Source: Bacteroidota bacterium (GTDB lineage: Bacteria; Bacteroidota; Bacteroidia; JABEUT01). From it: DNA of 47,699 bases. Under the pieces are notes generated by a model. The model saw only the letters and a list, made by a program, of their open reading frames with translations, searched no databases and was not told where the DNA came from. The stretch is taken from assembly GCA_013288345.1 (NCBI GenBank), contig JABDCA010000021.1:1-47699 (forward strand). Direction: 5' to 3'. The position numbers were made by a program, and so were the translations under genes. How positions within the stretch are numbered: position 1 is the first letter of the stretch; each line of letters opens with the position of its first letter. Shown one piece after another: positions 26,368-34,811 of the stretch.

Positions 26368-26375
26368 CAAATATA
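26368..26375 (-). promoter_or_regulatory. -7 element of the cupin gene
   Basis: An exact TATATTTG (complement of 26375-26368) lies 19 bp before the ATG at 26348. The inverted repeat element starts 10 bp upstream, so the -33 region is provided by the repeat end. Confidence 0.6.
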
Positions 26376-26385
26376 ATAAATAAAA

Positions 26386-26496
26386 TAACCACGGAGACAC
26401 GAAGAACATGGAGAAACACAGAGAAAAAAGAACCTCTTTAAATGCAACATATTAATCTCTGTGATGCTTCGTGGCCTCAGTGTCTCCGTGGTTACT
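26386..26496. repeat. Inverted-repeat element of the CCACGGAGACAC type
   Basis: TAACCACGGAGACAC at the left end is matched by GTGTCTCCGTGGTTA at the right end as a perfect 15-bp terminal inverted repeat. Inner segments (GAAGAACATGGAG / CCACGAAGC, CACAGAGA / TCTCTGTG) match partly. The centre is AT-rich. The right arm contains the TAA stop of the DUF4340 gene (26494-26492). The element could act as a terminator; it resembles intergenic elements common in Bacteroidota. Confidence 0.75.
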
Positions 26497-27469
26497 TATT
26501 TTTACTCTTAGCCGCCTCACTATGCTTAAAGAATGCCTCTCTGCCTAAAAATATATTGTTAAACATTCCTTCGTGCTTGCCATTCATATACGCACCCGGA
26601 TTAAGGCTCGATGTAATTACATACTGTATTGCAGTATCTGGTACCGGGTATGCTTTGATTATAAATGAAGGCATATTGGTTCCTTCAACCTTTAAATAAT
26701 AAGAAGCCTGTACTTTAGTTGTATCGAATCTATCTACAAATGCACCATAGTTTTGTTGAGATAACTTAAGCAGCAATTGAGACGTTGTAAGTGAATCGGG
26801 CTTAGCCCCATCAACTTGCCATCCATTCATTAAGTCATGTACTAGTGTAAAAGCATTATCGACAGCCCAGCTATAATCAAGCTTTGTCCATGTCTGTGGC
26901 TCACCGGTAAACAAATGCCTGTCTCTCCATGATACAAAGTCATTGGCCACATTCATGGTAAGGAAACCATCTACACTGTATACTTCATTCTGGTTATGCA
27001 ACCTCACACAACTCATGGCCTTGCGTAATTGGGTATTATAGCTAAACCTGCCCACAACAATATCAATAAGGGTATCGGCATTATTTAAAAGTACTATGCG
27101 TGTCCCACTCGAATCAGTAACGTCATAATCTTTCCATTGCGCAGGGTCATTGGTTGCAAGGTGATCGGGGCTTATTGCTTCAATAAGTTTTATTACATAG
27201 CTCTCCGACTTCTCTTCGGCACGCGATGAAATACCATCCTGTGATACCATCCAGGTCTTGCCTTTCAGATCAAAACGTATAGGGGTTGCTTTTTTCTCTT
27301 TAGGGTAGATATAGAAAGTAGTGAGCTTAGTAGTATCTATCTTAGGTATAATATTGGTATGAAAAGTATTTTCTCCTTTCTTGTTACGGATATAGGTGGT
27401 AATGCCATATATACCTGCAAGCACAAGCAGAATAAGAACAAGCTGTGTGTTATTAAGCTTCTTTAGCAT
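26492..27469 (-). CDS. DUF4340 protein of the gld ABC operon
   Basis: The 325-residue protein has an N-terminal membrane segment (about 8-23) followed by a periplasmic DUF4340 domain: FYIYPKEKKATPIRFDLKG, then WKDYDVTDSSGTRIVLLNN, typical of the repeated beta domain. DUF4340 proteins are often encoded with GldG-like substrate-binding proteins. Here its start overlaps the end of gldG by 17 bp, so it is probably a periplasmic accessory subunit. Its stop codon lies in an inverted-repeat element. Confidence 0.87.
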   Translation of the reverse strand: MLKKLNNTQLVLILLVLAGIYGITTYIRNKKGENTFHTNIIPKIDTTKLTTFYIYPKEKKATPIRFDLKGKTWMVSQDGISSRAEEKSESYVIKLIEAISPDHLATNDPAQWKDYDVTDSSGTRIVLLNNADTLIDIVVGRFSYNTQLRKAMSCVRLHNQNEVYSVDGFLTMNVANDFVSWRDRHLFTGEPQTWTKLDYSWAVDNAFTLVHDLMNGWQVDGAKPDSLTTSQLLLKLSQQNYGAFVDRFDTTKVQASYYLKVEGTNMPSFIIKAYPVPDTAIQYVITSSLNPGAYMNGKHEGMFNNIFLGREAFFKHSEAAKSKNK

Positions 27470-28976
27470 AGGTCTCTTCCATTCGTTTTATGCGTGTTCT
27501 CTTTTTCATTTGCATACGTATGGCACCGTAAAATATAACAAGCAATATAGGCAGCAAGAAGTTCAGGTAACGCAATATCTGCTTGGCAGAATCGCTAACA
27601 TCTTTCAATGGAGCAGCTTTGGTCATTTTACTGCGTAGTTCAATAAGCCCGGTATCATCCGAAAGCCAGTCAACTGAATTGGCAAGCAGGTCAATATTAT
27701 CCTGTTCTTGTTGCATAGGGTGTTGGCTAGCGCCATTCACAGCAAAAGTGCCGCAGCATACCACTACAATTTTAGCGTCTTTATTGCCATTTACACCTGT
27801 AATGGCTGCCGCAACAGGCATATGGGTTAATGGAAATTCTTCAGGCACCCAGTCGTGCTCTATTTGAAAAGTCAAGGGTGCAGGCAACAAGCCTGTTTTA
27901 TCTGAAGTAAATTCTAGTTCAGTATACTTTACTTTATTGGTATCTCCTGTAAACCTTATATCTGAACAAAATGGCAGCATACACGAGTTTAAGCCTTGCG
28001 TTATAGGATGACCCGATAAATTGGTGATAATAGGCAGGTAAGGGAATTTAACCTGCTTATAAGCCTGCATGCCATTAAAAGTCTGTGGTAAATTTATGCT
28101 TCCGCAATGTGCATCAATTACAAATTTTGGGTCGAGTACAATATTTTTACTGGCAAGCCATTGGGTAAGCCCAATGTTCAATGCGGTACCCGCCCCACTC
28201 TGTAAATTACCATCCAAGCCACTGTATGCAATAAACAAGTGCCCGCCTTTTGCAAGGTAATTGTCAAGCTGTTTTAACTGCCCTGCTTTAAAAGTATCTT
28301 TCGGGTCGACCATTACCAAGGCTTTGCAGTCAGCAGGTATAATAGTGGTATCGCTCAATGTAAGACTTTGGAAGTTGTACAGTATGTTCAGTTCAGCATT
28401 TACCTGTTGCATTGCTTGCATGGTGGGCTCGCCATCACCCTGTAAAAAACCAACGAAAGGCTTTTTAGTAAGGGTAAGTTTTTTAATGCAGGTAGATAAT
28501 TGATATTCTATTGGCCCACCGGGCGGAATAAAAGATAACACCTCCGATTTATCACCATACTTTACAACCGCACCCAGGAAGGCACGAATAGCTTTTTGCT
28601 CATCCTTTTCGCGAGTTTGCACGATCTTGGGTTCTATACCAAGCTTAGCTGCTTCCTTTTCAGTAGAATCATTCTTATTGGGGTTTATAAAATTATAAAC
28701 CACCTTATTGCCAGACCTTGCTGCATATTCAGCAAGCAAATTCTTAAACTCTTTTTTACTTGCTTCAAGCTGGGTAAGGTTTTCAGAATAATATGCGGTA
28801 ACTGTTACAGGCTGTTTCAGGTTCTTAAGCAGATCGAGTGTTGCACTGCTCAGCGTAAAACGTTTATCCCTTGTAAAATCGACCCTAAAGAATAAGGTAT
28901 AGGATATTACATTTACAACAATAACTATTGCTGCAATAAGAAGGGCACCCGTTGTTAAGCTTTGTCTCTTCTTCAT
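27453..28976 (-). CDS. gldG: Gliding-associated ABC transporter substrate-binding protein GldG
   Basis: The 507-residue protein has an N-terminal membrane segment (about 12-32), then the ABC_transp_aux domain (RDKRFTLSSATLDLLKNLKQPVTV near the start), and a C-terminal membrane segment near 470-490 with a basic tail. In Flavobacterium johnsoniae GldA, GldF and GldG form an ABC transporter linked to gliding; some gliders lack it. It starts 3 bp after gldF and overlaps the DUF4340 gene. Confidence 0.93.
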   Translation of the reverse strand: MKKRQSLTTGALLIAAIVIVVNVISYTLFFRVDFTRDKRFTLSSATLDLLKNLKQPVTVTAYYSENLTQLEASKKEFKNLLAEYAARSGNKVVYNFINPNKNDSTEKEAAKLGIEPKIVQTREKDEQKAIRAFLGAVVKYGDKSEVLSFIPPGGPIEYQLSTCIKKLTLTKKPFVGFLQGDGEPTMQAMQQVNAELNILYNFQSLTLSDTTIIPADCKALVMVDPKDTFKAGQLKQLDNYLAKGGHLFIAYSGLDGNLQSGAGTALNIGLTQWLASKNIVLDPKFVIDAHCGSINLPQTFNGMQAYKQVKFPYLPIITNLSGHPITQGLNSCMLPFCSDIRFTGDTNKVKYTELEFTSDKTGLLPAPLTFQIEHDWVPEEFPLTHMPVAAAITGVNGNKDAKIVVVCCGTFAVNGASQHPMQQEQDNIDLLANSVDWLSDDTGLIELRSKMTKAAPLKDVSDSAKQILRYLNFLLPILLVIFYGAIRMQMKKRTRIKRMEETYAKEA

Positions 28977-28979
28977 AGC

Positions 28980-29708
28980 CTATTCCGATATTCTGCGTTT
29001 AGCCAATGAACTTTCTGCCATAACCATACTTACAAAAACAATACTTATAAAGTAAACAATATCTCTGCTGTCAACTACTCCCCTTGCTATAGAATCATAA
29101 TGACTCTCGAGGCTGAGGTAGCTTAAAACTTCACCGGCATTGCCATTCAGCGCTACTGAAAATATGCTGAGCAGTTTGTGTAAAAACACTCCAATAAATA
29201 ATGAAAGCAATAATGCTACTATTTGATTATTGGTAACGCTACTAGCGAATAAACCAATACTTATGTAGGCTGCACTCATTAATAAAAGTGAAAAATAGCC
29301 GCACAGCACAACACCTTTATCTACATTACCCAGATTTACTACTGTTATAAAGTATGGAAGTGTTAATAGCAAAGCAATAGCTATAAGCATAAAGCAGGCA
29401 AGGAATTTACCCCATAATACCTGCCATGTAGTAACCGGCTTTGTAAGCAATAACTCTATTGTACCCGATTTGCTTTCCTCTGCAAGCATCTTCATAGTTA
29501 GGGCAGGAATAAAGAAAAAGAGTGTCCAATAAGCAGTATCGAAGAACGAAACGAGGCTTGCCTGCTTGGTAAAGAACACATCGCGGAAGTACACCCAAGT
29601 AAAGAAACCACTAAAGCCTAAAAAGGTAATAAGCAAAATATAGGCCACCAGTGAATCGAAAAACACCTGCAACTCTTTCTTTGCTATTATAAATGATGGT
29701 CTTGCCAT
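28980..29708 (-). CDS. gldF: Gliding-associated ABC transporter permease GldF
   Basis: The 242-residue ABC-2 permease has six hydrophobic segments. It shows the typical N-terminus (IIAKKELQVFFDSLVAYI) and the conserved MLAEESKSGTIELLLTKPVT loop between segments 2 and 3. It is the membrane subunit of the GldAFG transporter. It lies 70 bp after gldA. Confidence 0.94.
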   Translation of the reverse strand: MARPSFIIAKKELQVFFDSLVAYILLITFLGFSGFFTWVYFRDVFFTKQASLVSFFDTAYWTLFFFIPALTMKMLAEESKSGTIELLLTKPVTTWQVLWGKFLACFMLIAIALLLTLPYFITVVNLGNVDKGVVLCGYFSLLLMSAAYISIGLFASSVTNNQIVALLLSLFIGVFLHKLLSIFSVALNGNAGEVLSYLSLESHYDSIARGVVDSRDIVYFISIVFVSMVMAESSLAKRRISE

Positions 29709-29778
29709 TAGAGTTGAAAGTTCGTAAAATTTTTAAAGTTCATAAGCAGCTAAAATCGTAATTCGTAATTTTTAATTC

Positions 29779-30708
29779 TTAATTGATTGTCAGGTCGTGG
29801 AAAATATCTTCGAGCCTTGTTTCAAAAGTGGTCATTTCAGTAAGTACCCAATGTTTATCTACACACATTTTAAATATATCGCGCTTGGGCGAGCCCATTT
29901 TCTCTGCCTGTATTTCGTAGCAATTTTCTTTGCCAAGCATTTCATCAACCTTAATTATATACGGGATGCTCTTAAGCATTGCAATAACTTCGGCTTTCGA
30001 GCCATCTTCAATTTTAACCTGTATTACTTCTTTGCCTTTTGCCTGGCCCCTCAGGTTTTGCGATGTACCATCTGCCACGATAATTCCTTTATTAATAATA
30101 AGTATCCTATCGCAGGTAGATTCTACTTCGGGCAAGTTGTGCGTACTTAGTATTACAGTCTTCTCCTTGCCTATTTCTTTAATAAGCTTGCGTATTTCAA
30201 CTATCTGGTTTGGGTCGAGCCCTGTTGTAGGCTCATCCAATATAAGTACCTGAGGGTCGTGTATCATAGCTTGCGCTAACCCAACACGCTGACGGTAGCC
30301 CTTAGAAAGTTCACCGATCTGTTTGTGTTTCTCGCCCATCAAGCCGCAAACACGAATCATTTCCCTAATACGCTCCTGTACTCTTTCTCTTGGTACTCCT
30401 TGCAGTAATGCAGAGAATTCAAGATACTCAATGATGGGCATATCTAAATACAAGGGATTGTTTTCAGGCAAATAGCCTATGAGCTGTTTTACTTTTTCAG
30501 GTTCTTTTAAAATTGAATACCCACCTACTTCCACATCGCCTTCGCTGGGTGCCAGGTAGCAGGTAATAATTTTCATGGTAGTGCTTTTACCGGCGCCATT
30601 TGGGCCAAGGAAACCAAGTACTTCTCCCTTATTTACACGGAAGCTGATATTATCGACAGCCTTATAGCCGCCATATCTTTTCACAAGGTTTTTTACTACT
30701 ACTTCCAT
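29779..30708 (-). CDS. gldA: Gliding-associated ABC transporter ATPase GldA
   Basis: The 309-residue protein has Walker A GPNGAGKS, signature LSKGYRQRVGLAQAMIHDP, Walker B VLILDEPTTGLDP, switch His in STHNLPEVE, and a C-terminal accessory domain ending MTTFETRLEDIFHDLT, characteristic of GldA. It is first in the gldA-gldF-gldG-DUF4340 unit. The 70-bp gap to gldF is AT-rich and contains short AATTCGTAATTTTTAATTCT-type runs. Confidence 0.94.
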   Translation of the reverse strand: MEVVVKNLVKRYGGYKAVDNISFRVNKGEVLGFLGPNGAGKSTTMKIITCYLAPSEGDVEVGGYSILKEPEKVKQLIGYLPENNPLYLDMPIIEYLEFSALLQGVPRERVQERIREMIRVCGLMGEKHKQIGELSKGYRQRVGLAQAMIHDPQVLILDEPTTGLDPNQIVEIRKLIKEIGKEKTVILSTHNLPEVESTCDRILIINKGIIVADGTSQNLRGQAKGKEVIQVKIEDGSKAEVIAMLKSIPYIIKVDEMLGKENCYEIQAEKMGSPKRDIFKMCVDKHWVLTEMTTFETRLEDIFHDLTIN

Positions 30709-30725
30709 ATGTTGTAAATGCCTGC

Positions 30726-30733
30726 CAAAATTA
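30726..30733 (-). promoter_or_regulatory. -7 element of the gldA operon
   Basis: An exact TAATTTTG (complement of 30733-30726) lies 17 bp before the gldA ATG. Confidence 0.6.
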
Positions 30734-30805
30734 GAGTATAAAGAAAATGGTGGTTGTTAAAATTTGTTAATTATGGGCGCCGAATATCCTGTATTTGTGC
30801 AGGAA

Positions 30806-31540
30806 CTACCTTCTTTTGAATTCGGCACAAAGTACAGCAGTTGCTACTGCTGCATTCAATGACTCTGGGCCATCGCTGCCTGCATAGGAAGGTATACTAA
30901 TGGGGTTAGAAACACAGCGTGCAACACCTTCCGATATACCATTGGCTTCGTTACCAATTACCAACAAGCCATTATGGCTAAGTGTTTCGTTGTATACGTT
31001 CTTACCATTCAACATGGCGCCGTATACAGGCAAGCCTTCGTTTTTGTATCGGGTAAGTATTTCTTTTAAATCGACATAATACAAGTTTACCCTTGCAATA
31101 GAACCCATAGTAGCCTGTACTGTTTTAGGGTTGTATGCTTCTACACTTTCGTTGGAGCAAAAAATATTATTTATTCCAAACCAATCCGCAATACGGATAA
31201 TGGTACCCAGGTTACCCGGGTCACGAACATCATCAAGGGCAAGTGCCATTGTGTTCTTTAAATCAGGCAGGCCACCTGTAACTATTGGAATACGGCAAAG
31301 TGCAATAATGGTTTGTGGGGCCGTTAGCGCACTTATCTCCGAAAGTTCATCTTCTGTAATGTCAATATGCGATAACATGCCATTGTATCGTGGCGTAGCA
31401 TAAATATGTTCAATCTTTATGGATGAAGCAGCGATATCCTCCACCAGTCTTTTACCTTCGGCAATAAACATACCTGTTTCCTCTCTGAACTTTTTATTGT
31501 GCAGCGACCGTATTAGCTTTATTTGTGCCTTCGATAACAT
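30806..31540 (-). CDS. TrmH/SpoU-family RNA methyltransferase
   Basis: The 244-residue protein has an N-terminal substrate-binding domain (SpoU_sub_bind-like, about 1-95). The SPOUT knot domain carries DDVRDPGNLGTIIRIADW (motif 1), LLVIGNEANGISEGV (motif 2) and ISIPSYAGSDGPESLNAAVATAV (motif 3), which form the deep trefoil knot binding S-adenosylmethionine. It should 2'-O-methylate a ribose in rRNA or tRNA; the site is not determinable. It is the last gene of the SPOR-murQ operon, sharing one base with the DUF4359 gene. Confidence 0.94.
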   Translation of the reverse strand: MLSKAQIKLIRSLHNKKFREETGMFIAEGKRLVEDIAASSIKIEHIYATPRYNGMLSHIDITEDELSEISALTAPQTIIALCRIPIVTGGLPDLKNTMALALDDVRDPGNLGTIIRIADWFGINNIFCSNESVEAYNPKTVQATMGSIARVNLYYVDLKEILTRYKNEGLPVYGAMLNGKNVYNETLSHNGLLVIGNEANGISEGVARCVSNPISIPSYAGSDGPESLNAAVATAVLCAEFKRR

Positions 31541-31839
31541 TATTCAGTGCCGTCAGGAGCGTAGCCACCCAGTGAATAAAAAACACCTAATACACCCAGA
31601 TACTTGCCCTGCATAGGTACGCCGGAATCTTTTACCTGGAATTCGTAATTAGAGAAAATAATATAGTTGGTGGAGTTCTGAAACAACAACGTATTCTCAA
31701 TATCTTTTTCAGTAAACTTCTGCTGTAACAATTGCTTTTTAACGAAAGCTTTAAACTTCTCTTCACCGGGATTGGTGAGAGCCATAACACCTAAAATTGC
31801 AAACAAAATTATACCCGGCAGATATTTCCTTATGTTCAT
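31540..31839 (-). CDS. DUF4359-type small exported protein
   Basis: The 99-residue protein has an N-terminal hydrophobic segment (about 7-22, YLPGIILFAILGVMAL) directly followed by TNPGEEKFKAF and ending with YLGVLGVFYSLG, the pattern of DUF4359. The function is unknown. It overlaps murQ by 4 bp and the methyltransferase gene by 1 bp, so it is firmly within the operon. Confidence 0.8.
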   Translation of the reverse strand: MNIRKYLPGIILFAILGVMALTNPGEEKFKAFVKKQLLQQKFTEKDIENTLLFQNSTNYIIFSNYEFQVKDSGVPMQGKYLGVLGVFYSLGGYAPDGTE

Positions 31840-32657
31840 TTGCTTACTTTGTTGATAGCGTTGCGTACACTGCCATATTCTAATAAAATCTTTTTCGCTT
31901 TCTGTTCGCTAATATGCAATTCTTTTTGCAACATGCGTGTGCCCCTTTGTACAAGCTTGTTATTACTTAGCTGCATATCAACCATTTTGTTGCCTTTTAT
32001 GCGGCCAAGGCTTATCATAACAGAAGTAGATATCATATTCAGTACCAGCTTTTGTGCTGTGCCTGCCTTCATGCGTGTGCTGCCCGTAACAAACTCGGGC
32101 CCTACAACCACTGCAATTGGGTATTTCGATGCTTTAACAACCGGCGAACCAGGATTACAGGTAATGCAACCGGTAATAATTCCATGCTTATTACATTGCT
32201 CAAGGGCAGCAATAACATAGGGAGTAGTGCCCGATGCAGCAATACCAATTACAATATCGTTGCTATTAATTTTATTCTTCTTTAAATCTTTCCAGCCTTG
32301 CTCGGTATCATCTTCAGCAAACTCAACTGCTTTGCGTATAGCAGCATCTCCACCGGCAATAAGCCCAATCACCATCCCTTGTGGTACACCAAATGTGGGT
32401 GGGCATTCCGATGCATCTACAATACCCAATCGACCACTGGTGCCTGCACCTATGTAAAATAATCGCCCGCCTTTTTTCATGGCAGGTATAATGGCCTTTA
32501 CCAGTTTTTCTATTGCCGGAATAACTTTAGCAATTGCAGTAGGAACATTGTGGTCTTCCCTGTTTATATTTTCCAACAGTTTTTTAACCGGTATATTTTC
32601 TAAATGGTCGTACCTCGATGATGCTTCAGTAACCGGTATGTTGGGGGATCTTTTCAT
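31836..32657 (-). CDS. murQ: N-acetylmuramic acid 6-phosphate etherase MurQ
   Basis: The 273-residue protein, close to the family length, has a SIS domain with GRLFYIGAGTSGRLGIVDASECPPTFG and the MurQ signature GSTRMKAGTAQKLVLNM, ending with a short helical UBA-like tail. It cleaves the lactyl ether of MurNAc-6-phosphate to GlcNAc-6-phosphate and D-lactate in peptidoglycan recycling. It overlaps the DUF4359 gene by 4 bp. Its neighbour with a peptidoglycan-binding SPOR domain fits a cell-wall operon. Confidence 0.95.
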   Translation of the reverse strand: MKRSPNIPVTEASSRYDHLENIPVKKLLENINREDHNVPTAIAKVIPAIEKLVKAIIPAMKKGGRLFYIGAGTSGRLGIVDASECPPTFGVPQGMVIGLIAGGDAAIRKAVEFAEDDTEQGWKDLKKNKINSNDIVIGIAASGTTPYVIAALEQCNKHGIITGCITCNPGSPVVKASKYPIAVVVGPEFVTGSTRMKAGTAQKLVLNMISTSVMISLGRIKGNKMVDMQLSNNKLVQRGTRMLQKELHISEQKAKKILLEYGSVRNAINKVSK

Positions 32658-32660
32658 AAC

Positions 32661-33107
32661 CTAATGCAGTGGCGGAGGGTTTATTTTGTCTCGAACCACA
32701 AAAGCGCCGGGATAATCTTTCTTTATTTTGTTTAGGGTGCTAACTGCCTCTAGCTTGCTTCTAAAGTCACCAATGCAGACTTTGAAATAAGGCTGCTGGT
32801 AAGTAAGGTATGATGAATAGCCGGGGTACTTAGTCATAAAATCAGTTTTAGCAGTATTAGCTCCTGTCCTATCCGACCCAAAATGAACCTGTATACGGAA
32901 CCCGGAAAAAGTACCATGAGATGCCTGCTCGTATTGTTGAACCTTTTGTATGGTATTGGTAACCGAAGAACTTGCAATTACCCTAACATTCGTATCTACT
33001 CTTGAAGGAACCGGCACAGGCTTAACACTATCGCCCGATGATTGTGCATTGCAGATGCATACCACACTTATAAACAGAACAATAAACATCCTACTTATTG
33101 CCTTCAT
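32661..33107 (-). CDS. SPOR domain protein
   Basis: The protein has 148 residues from MKAISRMFIVLF, which gives a normal signal peptide; the frame runs on upstream to 33131. A C-terminal SPOR domain (about 70-148: FRIQVHFGSDRTGANTAKT ... YFKVCIGDFRSKLEAVSTL) should bind denuded peptidoglycan glycan strands in the periplasm. It ends 3 bp before murQ. Its start overlaps the end of the small membrane protein gene by 17 bp. Confidence 0.87.
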   Translation of the reverse strand: MKAISRMFIVLFISVVCICNAQSSGDSVKPVPVPSRVDTNVRVIASSSVTNTIQKVQQYEQASHGTFSGFRIQVHFGSDRTGANTAKTDFMTKYPGYSSYLTYQQPYFKVCIGDFRSKLEAVSTLNKIKKDYPGAFVVRDKINPPPLH

Positions 33108-33297
33108 TATCATCACTTTTACCATTAACACTTGAACCTAAAAGCCATACCATTATCCACACCATTAAAAAGGGTGATGTAATATAAATAGCCAAATTAA
33201 AAAAGCTTAAAACAATGCAAATAACAAGAGTTATTATAAACCCAATTACTGCTATTTGCTGTGCTTTATTACGAATTAACTTAAATGGCATTTGCAT
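33091..33297 (-). CDS. Small two-segment membrane protein
   Basis: The 68-residue protein has two hydrophobic segments (about 15-33 and 36-53) and a polar C-terminus (VNGKSDDNEGNK). It overlaps the SPOR gene by 17 bp and would lead that operon. An exact -7 lies only 9 bp upstream of the first ATG, so the message would be nearly leaderless or start at the second ATG (33291). No family is recognised; it could be non-coding leader instead. Confidence 0.55.
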   Translation of the reverse strand: MQMPFKLIRNKAQQIAVIGFIITLVICIVLSFFNLAIYITSPFLMVWIMVWLLGSSVNGKSDDNEGNK

Positions 33298-33305
33298 TAT
33301 TTGTG

Positions 33306-33313
33306 CAAATATA
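33306..33313 (-). promoter_or_regulatory. -7 element of the SPOR-murQ operon
   Basis: An exact TATATTTG (complement of 33313-33306). The predicted transcript start falls at about 33300, next to the ATGs at 33297 and 33291. Confidence 0.6.
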
Positions 33314-33370
33314 AGCGTAATAAAATAATAGGTTTAATAAGATACGGAAGTATAGGCTGCATCTTGATAA

Positions 33371-34777
33371 TTATTGAACAATGCTAAACTTACCACTGGC
33401 AATTGAATTGCCACCCTCGTTATTGACGCGGTAAAAATAAAAACCATTGGATTGGCTATTTAGATCGATAGATAAAGATGAAGCTCCAATAGAAACTTGG
33501 GTGTAGACACGCTCCCCCAGCATATTATAAATATCCACTTGATAATTGCTCATTGCCGGATATTTACGCGCTAAGTTAATTGTAAACCTTCCATTATTCG
33601 GATTAGGAAAAAGAGTTACAGTATAAGAATTCGTATTCAATTCATTAATTCCTGTAAGAGTATCTTTAAGACTAAATATAGAGCCATAACTACGTAATCC
33701 CCCATCAGCCAGCATTCCATAAAAAACATCTCCCACTAATAACAAAGACCCCTCCTGGGGAGCTTTTCCGCTTAAACCATTAAAATTATATAAATCTGTA
33801 TACGTAGCGCCGTTTGTAGAAAGAGAAAACACAACCCCATCTCCGTTAGCACCACCAACGCTTGTCATTCCATAAAGTATGTTGCCCGAAAGTATTAAAC
33901 TTCCCAAAGGGTTGAAGCCAAGTGTTTTAGTAAAGTCATAAATATCTTTGTAATTATTTCCGCTTGTGTCAACCGAAAAAACAACACCCAGGTTGAAACC
34001 ACCACCCGCTTGCGTCATTCCATACATTACACTGCCCGAAATAATTAATGAACCTAATGGACATGCGCCGTTTAGACCCGTGAATGAAAGCAACGTCTTA
34101 TAGCCGTTACCATTCGTGTCTAACGAAAAAACAAGTCCGTTGCCAGTTAAACCGCCAAGGCTTGTCATACCGTAAAGCTTATTCCCTGCAACTATTAGGT
34201 CACCATCAGGGTTCATTCCGTTACTATCATTAAAATTTTGCAACACTTTATATTCTCCTCCATTCGTATCTACCGAAAAAACAACTCCATCACCGTAAGC
34301 GCCTCCCTGCTCAGTCATCCCATACATTATGTTGCCCGAAATAATTAACGAACCATTAGGACTGGCCCCATTAAGATCATTAAAGTCAACTATGTCTTTA
34401 TACATACTGCCATCGGTATGCATGGAAAAGATACAACCGTATCCATACTTACCACCATAATAGGTCATGCCATAAAAAACATTGCCTGACAGCATTAGCG
34501 AACCATAGGGCCCCTGGCCATTTGTATCGTTAAAGCTATGCAGAACGCTATAACCACTACCGGTTGTGTTAACAGAGAAAACAAGTCCTGCTTTGTTTAT
34601 ACCACCTACAGAGGCAAGGCCATATAGTTTGTTATTTGTAATTATCAATGAACCAAACGGGGTTCCGCCAAGTGTGTCGTTGAAATTATGAAGGTCGGTA
34701 AATTGGCCATTTACAGGGGCAACCTCAATACAAAGTATTAAAAAAGCAAAAACAATTTTATTGATTTTTTTTAGCAT
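33371..34777 (-). CDS. GloVer-repeat T9SS protein (second copy)
   Basis: The 468-residue protein has a signal peptide (about 1-24). Eight GloVer repeats of about 44 residues, each with NxLYGMTxxGG, xGxVFSVDTNG and a LHSFNDTNG-like link, probably fold as a propeller. A type A T9SS sorting domain (FPNPNNGRFTINLARKYP ... GNSIASGKFSIVQ) ends it. It is a shorter paralogue of the 1053-residue protein at 22799-25960. It begins 34 bp after the giant PKD-repeat gene; a near-consensus -7 (TATCTTTA at 34801-34794) may allow separate expression. Confidence 0.87.
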   Translation of the reverse strand: MLKKINKIVFAFLILCIEVAPVNGQFTDLHNFNDTLGGTPFGSLIITNNKLYGLASVGGINKAGLVFSVNTTGSGYSVLHSFNDTNGQGPYGSLMLSGNVFYGMTYYGGKYGYGCIFSMHTDGSMYKDIVDFNDLNGASPNGSLIISGNIMYGMTEQGGAYGDGVVFSVDTNGGEYKVLQNFNDSNGMNPDGDLIVAGNKLYGMTSLGGLTGNGLVFSLDTNGNGYKTLLSFTGLNGACPLGSLIISGSVMYGMTQAGGGFNLGVVFSVDTSGNNYKDIYDFTKTLGFNPLGSLILSGNILYGMTSVGGANGDGVVFSLSTNGATYTDLYNFNGLSGKAPQEGSLLLVGDVFYGMLADGGLRSYGSIFSLKDTLTGINELNTNSYTVTLFPNPNNGRFTINLARKYPAMSNYQVDIYNMLGERVYTQVSIGASSLSIDLNSQSNGFYFYRVNNEGGNSIASGKFSIVQ

Positions 34778-34811
34778 GTGAGAATACTCAGTGTAAAGAT
34801 AACTTGAATAT

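Noticed and set aside
29709-29778. AT-rich short repeats in the gldA-gldF gap as a possible insertion
   Set aside because: The 70-bp run of AATTCGTAATT-like words has no terminal repeats or coding content; it looks like simple sequence drift.
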